In this document: positions 51,415-60,410 of the stretch, piece after piece
How positions within the stretch are numbered: the stretch's first letter is position 1
How the letters are laid out: each line of letters starts with the position of its first letter
Source of the DNA: Paenibacillus sp. J2TS4
GTDB lineage: Bacteria > Bacillota > Bacilli > Paenibacillales > NBRC-103111
DNA length: 64,000 nucleotides
Assembly: GCF_018403245.1 (NCBI RefSeq)
Contig: NZ_BOSH01000012.1
Coordinates: forward strand, 62,001 to 126,000
Direction of reading: 5' to 3'
The notes under the pieces: model-generated
Database searches by the model: none
What the model was told of the DNA's origin: nothing
What the model saw: only the letters and a program-made list of their open reading frames with translations
Translations under genes and position numbers: made by a program

Positions 51415-52632
51415 TTAATCTCCATCCCTGTTCAATGATTTCCAGCCGCCGTAGGAGAAAAAGCTGATCCCGGTGGCTCCCGCATCTAAAGCGATAGATA
51501 CATATTGTTTATATTTTTCATCGTCGATGGGGAACTCGCTGGAACGAAGCAATCCCGCGTAGAGAGGCACCCGATTATCCGACTTGGCGAGCTGGTCGCG
51601 AATCACTTGACCGAAGCTATCCGGCGTCAGCCAATAATTCATGGGGCAAATGAAATCCACTAACCCTTCTTTAACCCATTCCCACCACTCTTGGCCGAAC
51701 TGTTCGTATTCGCTGTTTGGGCGAAACGGCTCGCTTCGCAGTTCATTGCCATAAGGCGAATTGTACCAAATAGCCGCCGATAATTGCACTGACTCAGATA
51801 CCGACTTGATGGTTCGTCTAATTGCCCGCACGACATTGGTAATTAATGAAGCGCGAAACGCATACCAGGCTGCTGCATGATGGGTCATTATCCATTCCGC
51901 CTGCTGTCTGGTTTCTTTAAACTGCGAGGGCAAAGCGATATCATATTCCAGGCGGAATCGATCCAGACAGCGTTTACAGAAGCAATAATGATAGGAGCGT
52001 TTAAGAACGAGCCTATCCCCTACTGGGGGGTCATTATATCGATTATTAGCTTGTTCGACAAAGAACGTTGCAGAGACGCCGTTCGCCGTTGCCAATGTAA
52101 TGGATTGGCCGGAGCGAGGGATGACGGTCCAATGCCCGGCATCTCTAGTATCGATAATCAAGCGGCTTTCATAATGATAATAGCGTATAAAATCGAGATG
52201 AATGCCCGCCAGTCCGGAATGCTTGACGAGCAGCTTGCGGCAGTGGTCGGCGATTAAGGAGACGGCTTCCGGATCGGAAGGGTCTAGGACATAACTTCTC
52301 CCCAATAAAGGTTCCTCCCAATTGGAAACCCCATCATAATCCACACAATAAGCGTCCTTTTTTGACACTAGCAGTTGTTCTCTGGTCGTGGCCTTATGCT
52401 GTAAAGTTCCAATCATTCCGTGAACCTCAATGCCTGCCGATGAACAGGCCTCAATCACTTCATCTATTCGTTTGTCCGCGTCCGGGTCCTGCTTGGAACC
52501 GGTCTCCAGATGAAGAAGCAGCTTGCCTACCCGATGGCGCAAGCACCAGTCGATCAATGTGTCGTTATCCTGCTTGGTCCGGCTTTCTTTCCCCAAGTAA
52601 AGCCAGGCCGCATGACTTGAAGCATGATCCAT
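51415..52632 (-). CDS. Family-10-like glycosyl hydrolase (GHL10/DUF187-type TIM barrel)
   Basis: A protein of about 405 residues without a clear signal peptide, with a TIM-barrel layout: AWLYLGKESR, LLLHLETGSKQDPDADKRID, GIEVHGMIG, VLDPSDPEAVSLIADHCRKL, the characteristic GLAGIHLDFIRYYHYES, SVQLSAAIWYNSPYG, GLVDFICPMNYW and GISFFSYGGW. The HLDFIRY strand is typical of putative GHL10 hydrolases. Substrate unknown. A CFCKRCLDRF pair of cysteines may bind zinc. Start is uncertain: ATG 52632 directly follows AAGGAG, and a TTG at 52656 would add eight residues. Confidence 0.72.
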   Translation of the reverse strand: MDHASSHAAWLYLGKESRTKQDNDTLIDWCLRHRVGKLLLHLETGSKQDPDADKRIDEVIEACSSAGIEVHGMIGTLQHKATTREQLLVSKKDAYCVDYDGVSNWEEPLLGRSYVLDPSDPEAVSLIADHCRKLLVKHSGLAGIHLDFIRYYHYESRLIIDTRDAGHWTVIPRSGQSITLATANGVSATFFVEQANNRYNDPPVGDRLVLKRSYHYCFCKRCLDRFRLEYDIALPSQFKETRQQAEWIMTHHAAAWYAFRASLITNVVRAIRRTIKSVSESVQLSAAIWYNSPYGNELRSEPFRPNSEYEQFGQEWWEWVKEGLVDFICPMNYWLTPDSFGQVIRDQLAKSDNRVPLYAGLLRSSEFPIDDEKYKQYVSIALDAGATGISFFSYGGWKSLNRDGD

Positions 52633-52931
52633 CTCCTTAACCCCCGTTCTTTCCAATATTCTTATACTCCAGACGCATCCATTAACTTCCGTCCGGCCCG
52701 AGTAATTTCATTATAACCTTTCCTCAACTTGACTCAAGGGGGGATGGACCGGCTTTATCAAATAGTAATCAAAGTGCTAGAAAAAGTAATCGCTGTCCGC
52801 TATTCACCAGCCGCCAACACAGGTAAACTTGAAAGCATAAGAAAAAGCACTCCTTTTTAATTTTATGTGCAGGATATTTTCTTCAAATTATAATCACCCA
52901 GAAAGAAATTTTCAGAAATAGGGGGAATCCA

Positions 52932-53891
52932 ATGAAACCATCGACCAACACGCCACCGGCCATTCCTGCTTCCCGCAAAGGATATTGGGGTCAATTAGGG
53001 GCGGATGTCAGGAAGGATTGGGATTTATATGTCGCCTTGATCCCGGGAATTCTGTTTCTGCTTCTATTCAAGTATACACCCATGTACGGAATCATTATCG
53101 CGTTTAAAGATTTCAACATTTTCACAGGATTTGCGGATAGTCCCTGGGTGGGCATGGATAACTTCAAGAGGCTGTTTACTTCGCCTGATTTTATCAACGT
53201 ATTCAAAAACACCCTCATTATTTCCGTATATAAGATTGTATTTCTGTTTCCGCTTCCGATCGTCGTTGCTATATTGATGAATGAACTAAAGAATATGATC
53301 TTCAAGCGGACGATTCAGACGATCGTCTATTTGCCTCATTTTTTATCGTGGGTCATTGTAAGCGGTTTATTTATTGATCTTCTTTCTACCAACGGAGGAT
53401 TGATCAACCGGATGATCGTAGCGCTTGGCGGAGAGTCGATCGCTTTCTTCCTCGATCATACCGTGTTTCGTTCCGTGCTGATCTCCTCAGCCGGGTGGAA
53501 GGAAATCGGCTGGAGCACCATCGTTTACCTTGCGGCCTTGAGCGGGATTGATCCGCAGCTTTATGAAGCGGCCAGGATTGATGGCGCCAACAAGTTTAAG
53601 CAAATTTTATACATCACCATCCCGGGATTGACCCCGATAATCCTTCTGATGTTTATTCTCCGTCTGGGCAGTATTCTCGAAGCGGGGACCGAGCAAATTC
53701 TCGTTATGTACAATCCGAACGTATACAACGTCGCTGACGTTATCGGAACTTATGTCTACCGGGTCGGGCTGGGTGAACAAGATTACAGCTTCTCAACAGC
53801 CGTTGGTTTGTTCGATTCGGTGATCGGCTTCATTCTGATCATTACAGGCAACTATTTATCGCGCAAATATTTGCAGCGGGGCATATGGTAA
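52932..53891 (+). CDS. Sugar ABC transporter permease, LplB-like
   Basis: Inner-membrane permease of 319 residues with six hydrophobic segments. The cytoplasmic EAA loop reads YEAARIDGANKFKQILYITI, then PGLTPIILLM. The N-terminal region LYVALIPGILFLLLFKYTPM, then YGIIIAFKDF, is diagnostic of LplB/YteP permeases for complex carbohydrates. AGGGGGAA precedes the ATG. It forms an importer with the next two genes; no ATPase gene is included, as usual when a shared MsmX-type ATPase is used. The 300 bases upstream are AT-rich, with TATAAT at about 52890 as the best promoter candidate. Confidence 0.92.
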   Translation: MKPSTNTPPAIPASRKGYWGQLGADVRKDWDLYVALIPGILFLLLFKYTPMYGIIIAFKDFNIFTGFADSPWVGMDNFKRLFTSPDFINVFKNTLIISVYKIVFLFPLPIVVAILMNELKNMIFKRTIQTIVYLPHFLSWVIVSGLFIDLLSTNGGLINRMIVALGGESIAFFLDHTVFRSVLISSAGWKEIGWSTIVYLAALSGIDPQLYEAARIDGANKFKQILYITIPGLTPIILLMFILRLGSILEAGTEQILVMYNPNVYNVADVIGTYVYRVGLGEQDYSFSTAVGLFDSVIGFILIITGNYLSRKYLQRGIW

Positions 53892-53936
53892 GCGATTCTA
53901 AATGGATTCTGCTGAAGCGAGAGGGGAGATCATAGC

Positions 53937-54869
53937 ATGGAAACACCAGAAACAGCTTCTGTAAAAAACAATAGAAGCCGCAACACCATTAAAGAATCGA
54001 CCGGGGAAAGAATCTTTTACTTCTTCAATTACTTGCTATTCATTCTTATGGGAGTGGTCACCCTATTCCCGTTTCTGAATCTCATAGCCAAATCATTAAG
54101 CAGTGAGGCGGCCGTCATTTCCGGAATGGTCACCCTTTTTCCGGTAGATATTCAATTCGGAACTTACCAATACGTTCTCAAAGACTCCATGTTTATCAAC
54201 TCTTTTAAGGTTTCAGTGCTGATTACGACCGTAGGTACGGCGCTCAGTCTGTTTATGACCGCATTGGCGGCCTACCCGCTTTCCAAGCCGAGACTTCGGG
54301 GGCGAAAATTTTTTATCCTGATGTATGTCTTTACCATGCTGTTCAGCGGCGGGCTGATTCCGACCTACCTGCTGATGCACAAACTGGGGCTCATCAACCA
54401 GCTCCCGGTGTTATTTCTTCCGGCAATGATTAGTGTTTTCAACATGCTGATTATTAAAAACTATTTTGAAAGCTTGCCCGAAAGCCTGGAGGAATCCGCC
54501 AAAATTGACGGCGCCAGCAACCTGAGGATTTTATATAAAATTACGCTGCCTTTATCCATGCCGGTATTTGCAACCATCGCTTTGTTCTATGCCGTAGGCT
54601 TCTGGAATGATTTCTTCGCTTCCATGATCTATATCAACAGTCCGGAGAAGAAGCCGATGCAGCTATATTTGAAGGAATTGCTCGTTTCGGCCAGCGACGC
54701 CTTTATCTCCGGAGGAAATGTCATCAATATAGATGCCGCTATGAACATGACTCCGCAAGCGATCCAGGCAGCTTCCATTTTGCTGGCTACTATACCTATC
54801 CTGCTTGTGTATCCGTTCCTGCAAAAGTACTTTGTGAAGGGTGTGCTGATCGGCTCCGTCAAAGGATGA
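53937..54869 (+). CDS. Sugar ABC transporter permease, LplC/YtcP-like
   Basis: The second permease of the importer, 310 residues with six hydrophobic segments: ERIFYFFNYLLFILMGVVTL at the N-terminus, AAYPLSKPRLRGRKFF, the EAA loop ESAKIDGASNLRILYKITLP and the C-terminal FVKGVLIGSVKG typical of YtcP/LplC proteins. It starts 45 bases after the first permease, with GAGAGGGGAG upstream. In this family MntABC-like carbohydrate importers take up oligosaccharides from plant polymers. The exact sugar is not readable. Confidence 0.92.
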   Translation: METPETASVKNNRSRNTIKESTGERIFYFFNYLLFILMGVVTLFPFLNLIAKSLSSEAAVISGMVTLFPVDIQFGTYQYVLKDSMFINSFKVSVLITTVGTALSLFMTALAAYPLSKPRLRGRKFFILMYVFTMLFSGGLIPTYLLMHKLGLINQLPVLFLPAMISVFNMLIIKNYFESLPESLEESAKIDGASNLRILYKITLPLSMPVFATIALFYAVGFWNDFFASMIYINSPEKKPMQLYLKELLVSASDAFISGGNVINIDAAMNMTPQAIQAASILLATIPILLVYPFLQKYFVKGVLIGSVKG

Positions 54870-54992
54870 GGGATTTATGATATTGAGCAGGTCAACGAGT
54901 ATGGAAAGGCGGTGATATCATCTCCGTATATCGCGCTTTGACAGGATTAATCCAGGATTAAAACTTTCAAAAGAAGAAAGGGAGGTTCATCT

Positions 54993-56525
54993 ATGGAAAA
55001 TTTTAAAGTAAGCAAAAAGTTGCTGTCCTCAGTTTCTATTGCCGCACTAGCTGTAACGGTGGCGGCTTGCGGAGGTGGCGGGAGCGATAATAAGGGCGCT
55101 GCTCCAACCAGTTCTCCCCCCGCTTCCCAAGCTCCCAAAACAGAGGGTGACGACAAAACGGAGAAGCCGCAGCTGCGCCAATTGATGCCTTTTGACCGCT
55201 TTGACCCGAATAAAGAACCTGTTGCTGCATACTTAAAAGAAGCAACAGGTTATGATGTCAAATATGAGCAGCTTCCCGCAGAGAATGCCGATGAGAAGCT
55301 GAACCTGCTGATGGCTAACCAGGAGTCGTATGATTTCATGAAGATTGCCAAAAATCAATTCGCCAGACTAGCTGCCTCAGGGGCGCTTGAACCGCTGGAT
55401 GAACTGATTGAGAAGTACGGGACGAATATGCAAAAAGTGATCTATGAAGAAACCTGGAACAGTGTGATCATCGATGGCAAAAAGTACGGAATCCCGGAAG
55501 GAACGGCCGGAACACAGGTAGGTACCGAGCTGGTTGTACGTCAGGACTGGCTGGATGAGCTCGGATTGGAAATGCCGACCAACACCGATGAATTGTACGA
55601 TGTATTGAAGACGATCAAAGAAAAGAAAAATATCATTCCTTTAACGGGGGGCAAGGACCCGATGGTTGGAGATATTGCCTCGACCTTCGGAATAACGACG
55701 GATTGGGTAGAGCAAGACGGCAAGCTGGTGCATGCAGTAGAGCTGCCTGGGATGAAGGAATATTTGGCTTTTATGAACAAGCTGTATCAGGAAGGATTAA
55801 TGGACCCGGAATGGGGAATTAATACTTCAGCCAAGGCGATTGAGAAGTTTTCCAGCGGCAAGGCGGCTATGTACCGGTTAGCTTGGTGGGATGCGGGGAA
55901 TATCAATAATGCCCTGGCCAAAAATTTCCCGGATGCCAAGATCTCGATTGTGCCATTTCTTAAAAACAAAGACGGCCAAGTGACGGTGGTCGGTACGGCT
56001 GGTGTCAGCTACGTCATAGCTATCCCTAAATGGTCCAAACATAAAGAAGACGCCATAAAGTATATTGATATGAAACTGGAAGAAGATATTTTTAAAGGTT
56101 TGGCTATTGGTGAAGAAGGCGTTCACCATGAAGTGAAGGACGGCAAGTATTACCCGATTCATCCGAAATTCGCAGATGAGTGGAGCAACGCCAGTGCTTT
56201 CTTGACAGGGTCGGATCAGGAGAAGTATCCGGATTACTGGCAAGCCCGCGTACGTAAAGACGAAAATGTCCAAACGTATTTTGAAACCTTCCAGGCGAAC
56301 GCCGAAGATAAAAAAGTGATCGATCCGTTATCTTACGCTCCTCCGATTGACGCCATCTCCAAAAACACCCAGAAGCTTGCCAAGCTAAGGGAAGACAGCT
56401 TCATCAAATTTATCGGTGGAGTGGATTCGCTCGACAATTACGATAAATTCCTGGAGCAATGGAGAGCCCAGGGCGGCGACGAAATGATTAAAGCCGCCAA
56501 CGAATGGTATCAGTCCAGTAAATAA
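54993..56525 (+). CDS. Sugar-binding lipoprotein of the LplBC-type importer
   Basis: A 510-residue extracellular solute-binding protein. The lipoprotein signal ends in the lipobox LAVTVAAC with acylated Cys at about 29, then a Gly/Ser/Pro-rich tether. The mature part follows the family-1 pattern of LplA-like proteins: LMANQESYDFMKIAKNQFAR, ALEPLDELIEKYG, YGIPEGTAGTQVGTELVVRQ and DWLDELGLEMPTNTDELYDV. A strong GGGAGG precedes the ATG. About 120 bases separate it from the second permease, with no terminator, so the three genes form one operon. Confidence 0.92.
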   Translation: MENFKVSKKLLSSVSIAALAVTVAACGGGGSDNKGAAPTSSPPASQAPKTEGDDKTEKPQLRQLMPFDRFDPNKEPVAAYLKEATGYDVKYEQLPAENADEKLNLLMANQESYDFMKIAKNQFARLAASGALEPLDELIEKYGTNMQKVIYEETWNSVIIDGKKYGIPEGTAGTQVGTELVVRQDWLDELGLEMPTNTDELYDVLKTIKEKKNIIPLTGGKDPMVGDIASTFGITTDWVEQDGKLVHAVELPGMKEYLAFMNKLYQEGLMDPEWGINTSAKAIEKFSSGKAAMYRLAWWDAGNINNALAKNFPDAKISIVPFLKNKDGQVTVVGTAGVSYVIAIPKWSKHKEDAIKYIDMKLEEDIFKGLAIGEEGVHHEVKDGKYYPIHPKFADEWSNASAFLTGSDQEKYPDYWQARVRKDENVQTYFETFQANAEDKKVIDPLSYAPPIDAISKNTQKLAKLREDSFIKFIGGVDSLDNYDKFLEQWRAQGGDEMIKAANEWYQSSK

Positions 56526-56534
56526 TTTTAAATT

Positions 56535-56567
56535 GAAAGCATGAGGCCTGTCTCATGCTTTCTTTCA
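56535..56567 (+). terminator. Rho-independent terminator of the sugar importer operon
   Basis: GAAAGCATGAG (56535-56545) / CTCATGCTTTC (56552-56562) followed by TTTCATTT. Confidence 0.85.
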
Positions 56568-56744
56568 TTTGAAAGGCACTGGAAATTTTGGGTGGTTATT
56601 TACCCTCAGTTCATATTGTAATTTTTAATGAGGAATCGATCTTTTCGTCCCTAGAGTGCATGGACCAACCTTTTCTTTTTATGGTACTATCTAGTTGAAC
56701 ATGAATACTATAATGCAGCCTGTGCATGGAAAAGAGGATGAAGG

Positions 56745-57584
56745 ATGAAATATTCTGTTTTCACAGTTATGCTTCCGGAATTATCGCCTGAAGAAGCGAT
56801 ACCTGCGCTTAAGAAGGCGGGCTATGATGGAGTGGAATGGAGAGTAACGGCTATCGATCCAGCCAAAGCAGAAGAGGCGCCCTCTTTCTGGGGGAACAAT
56901 CGGTGTACGGTCGATATTCATTCGTCTGAAGAGCAAATTCTGAGCTTGAAGGCGGCGACGGAGCAAGCAGGCTTGGAAATTCCCGCACTGGCCTGCTATT
57001 TGGCATGCGGTGATGTAGAAGGGACGGAACGGGGAATGAGAATAGCTCAATGGCTAGGTGCTGCGGCTATTCGAGTTGGTGTGCCGATGTACAACCGGAG
57101 TAAGCGCTATCAGGAACTGTTGAAGGAGGGCCGCGCTTATTTGAGTCAGGTTCAGGAGCTAAGCCGCAGGTATGGGGTACAGGGATGGATTGAAATTCAT
57201 ATGAATAATATTGCGACCAGCGCAAGCTTGGCGCATAAACTTGTCGATGGCTTTGACCCTGCTCATATCGGGGTTATTTATGATCCCGGCAACATGGTGT
57301 ATGAAGGATACGAGCAGTACCGTATGGGCTTGGAGCTGCTGGGGCCTTATCTTGCCCATGTTCATGTCAAGAATGCTCACTGGGTGCGCAATGACGATCC
57401 GAGCCGCCATATTTGGCAGGCAGATGCTTGTCCGGTGCCGGATGGAGTCGCCAATTGGAAGCAAATTCTGGACGATCTGCAGGCGGTCGGGTATGATCGA
57501 TGGCTGAGCTTTGAAGACTTCAGCCGATCGGCTCCCAGTGAAGAGCTGCTGGTACGCAATCTGCAATATATGAAATCATTATAG
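56745..57584 (+). CDS. Sugar phosphate isomerase/epimerase (xylose-isomerase-like TIM barrel)
   Basis: A 279-residue AP-endonuclease-2/xylose-isomerase-type barrel: SPEEAIPALKKAGYDGVEWR, ACYLACGDVEGTERGMRIAQ, GWIEIHMNNIATSASLAHKL, IGVIYDPGNMVYEGY, LAHVHVKNAHWV and the C-terminal WLSFEDFSRSAPSEELLVRN. The metal ligand positions (Glu, Asp, His, Glu) of this superfamily appear present. It probably converts or epimerises a sugar imported by the transporter just upstream. ATG 56745 follows GAGGATGAAGG. It has its own terminator. Confidence 0.85.
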   Translation: MKYSVFTVMLPELSPEEAIPALKKAGYDGVEWRVTAIDPAKAEEAPSFWGNNRCTVDIHSSEEQILSLKAATEQAGLEIPALACYLACGDVEGTERGMRIAQWLGAAAIRVGVPMYNRSKRYQELLKEGRAYLSQVQELSRRYGVQGWIEIHMNNIATSASLAHKLVDGFDPAHIGVIYDPGNMVYEGYEQYRMGLELLGPYLAHVHVKNAHWVRNDDPSRHIWQADACPVPDGVANWKQILDDLQAVGYDRWLSFEDFSRSAPSEELLVRNLQYMKSL

Positions 57585-57605
57585 GTAAATGAAACGTTTA
57601 ACGGG

Positions 57606-57630
57606 GCCGAAACGATGTTTCGGCTCTTTT
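57606..57630 (+). terminator. Rho-independent terminator
   Basis: GCCGAAAC (57606-57613) / GTTTCGGC (57617-57624), three-base loop, then TCTTTTAT. Confidence 0.8.
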
Positions 57631-57984
57631 ATCTTGAAATGGGTTGGGGAAGGAGGAACTCTCCTATTGATAAGGCGCTATGCAGGTAGCCAGGCTTTTA
57701 ACTACTATCCCCTTAAATCAGGAAGGCGAGCCATTCGTACTTCGACAGAGAAATCCTTCGAGATTCCGGGCAGTTAAGTTCCGCCATCGATCAAGTAATA
57801 TGTTACGCTATCGATCGAGTATTTAATTTCTGAGCGAAGGGGATAAGGACCAAAAGAGCGCAGGGAGAGCAGGCTGGCTCGGCGAGAACCAGTAAATAAG
57901 AAAGAGACCGGGAAGACAGACGAATCGAATCGTTCATCGTTCTTCCTGATCTCAATTCAAGGTAATGATTGGCAGCAGTCGCCC
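57631..57984. other. Gene-free stretch downstream of LTA-synthase paralogue 2
   Basis: No convincing frame in about 350 bases. Read on the minus strand, 57918-57954 can fold as a GGAAGA...TCTTCC hairpin followed by a pyrimidine-rich tail, a possible terminator of the minus-strand gene. Confidence 0.35.
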
Positions 57985-60054
57985 CTAATGGACATTAAAG
58001 GGCAGCGAATTGGTTTCGACAATAGCTATCGATTGTGAATCGATCAATTTAACCTTAATTTCCAGCTTGCCCGGTTTACCCAGCAGACTGGCCGGTATGA
58101 CGGCGGTCACGGTCTCCCGGTCGACGTAAGTCGTCTCGAGGGAGTCGCCATTTGCGTAAACTAATCCCCCCGGGACAAAATTCTTTCCTTTCAGTTGGAT
58201 CGTTACTGAAGCATCCTCACTTGTTTGGACAGAGCCTTCAACCGGAGATAATTGATCCAATTGCATGGGACCAAAACCGAGTATAAAATTCGGATCAACG
58301 ATCTGGTCCTCGAAATCTGTATACCCGTGTCGTGCCCCAAACATAATATCGTACTGCAAGTATTCGTAGGTGCGCAGCTCGTTCGCCCATTGCTCGCTAT
58401 CGGGATCGGGAAGCACGGGTGATTTCTCATACAAGGAATAAAGGAAGTCCGTATAGTATGATCCTTCCTTCTGGGCCTTATTCAGCACATACGGTCCAAG
58501 GAAGGAGGTGCTGATATACAGGTCCTCCTTATCGCTGGGCAGGTAATTATCCCAGACAACGAAAGGAACACTGTACATTTTTCTAAAGAAGTCCGGATCG
58601 TCCTCCTGTAGATAGTTGCTTTCCTTGTATGTTTTATAATCATTGCCAAGCACGGGCAAATGATCACCGAAGAAGACGATAATGGTTGGTTCGCCGGAGG
58701 CTTCGAAATGCTCGACCAAATTTTTTAACATTTCATCCGCGCCCGTTAATCCTTGGGCAAAGGTTTCCAGATGCCCTTTGGATTCTTCCGACAGGTTAGC
58801 CCCTTCCACCTTAATCGTATTCTGGCCGAATTTCCATGGCTCGTATGGATAGTGATTTTCCATCGTGTTAGCAAAAACGAATGCCGGTCCGGGACTGGCT
58901 TCCACCTGTTCTATAATATTATTGGCCACCTCTGTATCCGCGAGGAACGGTCCCTTGTATACCGGATTGAAGAACTCGCTGCTGATAAACTTCGAGAATC
59001 CGAAGTTGCGGTATACATTCCTGCTGTTGAAAAACCAGTTATGGAACGGGTTAATGGAGGCCGTTGTATACCCCTGTCTCTTCAGAATGCCCGCAAGAGA
59101 GTCTACAGGGTGGTTGACATATTGAATGTAAGGGAGCGAGCCCTGCTGCACGAAGCGCATCGAATTGCCGGTCAGCACCTCGAATTCCACATTAGCCGTT
59201 CCTCCGCCGAACTGGGGTGATCTCATCCAGCCTCCGCTATATTTTTCCTGCAGCGAATGATAAAAAGGAATAGGGTCTTCACTGAATTTGATGTCTTTCA
59301 TGATGGTGGGATCCCAGAACGATTCATTCAGGATGACAATAATATTCGGATCGATCGGATTCTTCTCCGATTTCCGCGGAATTTCCGCGATCAGACTTTC
59401 TATCTTGTCCTTACTGTACCCTTCCGGTTCGCTGATCAGAATCAGATCCACATTTAATAAGGTAGTCAGAAGGAGTCCGTTGGTCATATAGTTCGCGGTC
59501 TGATCCCACGGAATAGTGGATATGTTGAACGCTTGCTTGACCGGAATCGGCTTGCCCGAATAGACGGATATAAAAAATACAACCGAAAGCAGGGCCAGCA
59601 CGATCTTGGTTTTCCAACGGAATTTTCCGTTGAAATGAGGCAAGCGATAAAGCATCAAATAGCTGCCAAGGAGAAAAATGACCGCCCCGGAAATCAGATT
59701 GATGCTAAAGAGGCTGTTAACGTACTGGAGAACATCCTTGGCCTCACTGCTAAGGAACACATCCCATGGAAGAAGCGGGACGCCCATAATTTTCAGCTTG
59801 ATTCCGCTGGCAATGGCGATCGTAATGAAGATCAGCGCGGCTATCCAATAAGCCCATCTGGTTCTGCCGGTAAGTGCCGTTAGAATGAGAAGGGCAAAGA
59901 CCACGAAGAGATAATTCAAGAGCAGCTCGAGAGGGTTGGTCATCAACCAGGACCAGACGGCGGCAGCGCTTCCCCGACTGAAAAATTCAACGAACGATAC
60001 TATCCATAAGGACAGAATAAATAGAGGGTATATCGATTTTAGAGGCTTGGCCAT
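57985..60054 (-). CDS. LTA-synthase-family enzyme with TIG-like C-terminus (paralogue 2)
   Basis: A 689-residue relative of the gene at 43298-45409 with the same architecture: five N-terminal hydrophobic segments, an extracellular sulfatase-type domain with T286 in GGGTANVEFEVLTG, and metal-site motifs VILNESFWD and FFGDHLPVLG. A C-terminal beta module from about residue 590 has VTIQLKGKNFVPGGLVYANG, VTAVIPASLLGKPGKLEIKV and a Thr/Val-rich end resembling IPT/TIG domains. It likely transfers phosphoglycerol or a similar headgroup outside the membrane. TAGGAGT lies eleven bases before the ATG. An extended -10 (TGTTATAAT) lies at 60114-60122 on the minus strand. Confidence 0.85.
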   Translation of the reverse strand: MAKPLKSIYPLFILSLWIVSFVEFFSRGSAAAVWSWLMTNPLELLLNYLFVVFALLILTALTGRTRWAYWIAALIFITIAIASGIKLKIMGVPLLPWDVFLSSEAKDVLQYVNSLFSINLISGAVIFLLGSYLMLYRLPHFNGKFRWKTKIVLALLSVVFFISVYSGKPIPVKQAFNISTIPWDQTANYMTNGLLLTTLLNVDLILISEPEGYSKDKIESLIAEIPRKSEKNPIDPNIIVILNESFWDPTIMKDIKFSEDPIPFYHSLQEKYSGGWMRSPQFGGGTANVEFEVLTGNSMRFVQQGSLPYIQYVNHPVDSLAGILKRQGYTTASINPFHNWFFNSRNVYRNFGFSKFISSEFFNPVYKGPFLADTEVANNIIEQVEASPGPAFVFANTMENHYPYEPWKFGQNTIKVEGANLSEESKGHLETFAQGLTGADEMLKNLVEHFEASGEPTIIVFFGDHLPVLGNDYKTYKESNYLQEDDPDFFRKMYSVPFVVWDNYLPSDKEDLYISTSFLGPYVLNKAQKEGSYYTDFLYSLYEKSPVLPDPDSEQWANELRTYEYLQYDIMFGARHGYTDFEDQIVDPNFILGFGPMQLDQLSPVEGSVQTSEDASVTIQLKGKNFVPGGLVYANGDSLETTYVDRETVTAVIPASLLGKPGKLEIKVKLIDSQSIAIVETNSLPFNVH

Positions 60055-60410
60055 CCGGATCGTACTCCTAACCTTTAATGGAAATAAGTTAAGCTTTTGT
60101 AAACATACAAATCATTATAACATGAGGGCTGTGACACATTTCAAATGAATTTATGGGAAATCGCAACAAATACTAATAATTCCAGTTATTAATGACCTTA
60201 TATATGGTAGAATAAGATGAATTTCGATCCAACGAATAAGAAGGTATTCCCTTGCCGCCAGATTTATTCGATTTTTGGAACCAGGTGACATAGGTGTTTT
60301 GACCTGTGTTTTCTTTGATTTTTTTTATTTTGGCAGGAAACCGTCGAAAGTTGTCGAATATATAGCATTTGGATTTTATTATTCGGAGAAAAATTGGAGG
60401 CATTGTTAGT
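60055..60410. other. Divergent promoter region of LTA-synthase paralogue 2 and the SsuA-like gene
   Basis: Holds the minus-strand extended -10 at 60114-60122 and, on the plus strand, TTATTA (60185) / TAGAAT (60207) with a 16-base spacer. No gene or recognised riboswitch is seen, including no SAM-box pattern. Confidence 0.45.

Noticed and set aside
57655..57780. Short plus-strand frame after the TIM-barrel gene
   Set aside because: No ribosome site or similarity; it continues out of a terminator.
60055..60410. SAM-box, T-box or thiamine riboswitch before the SsuA-like gene
   Set aside because: None of the conserved blocks of these RNAs could be found.
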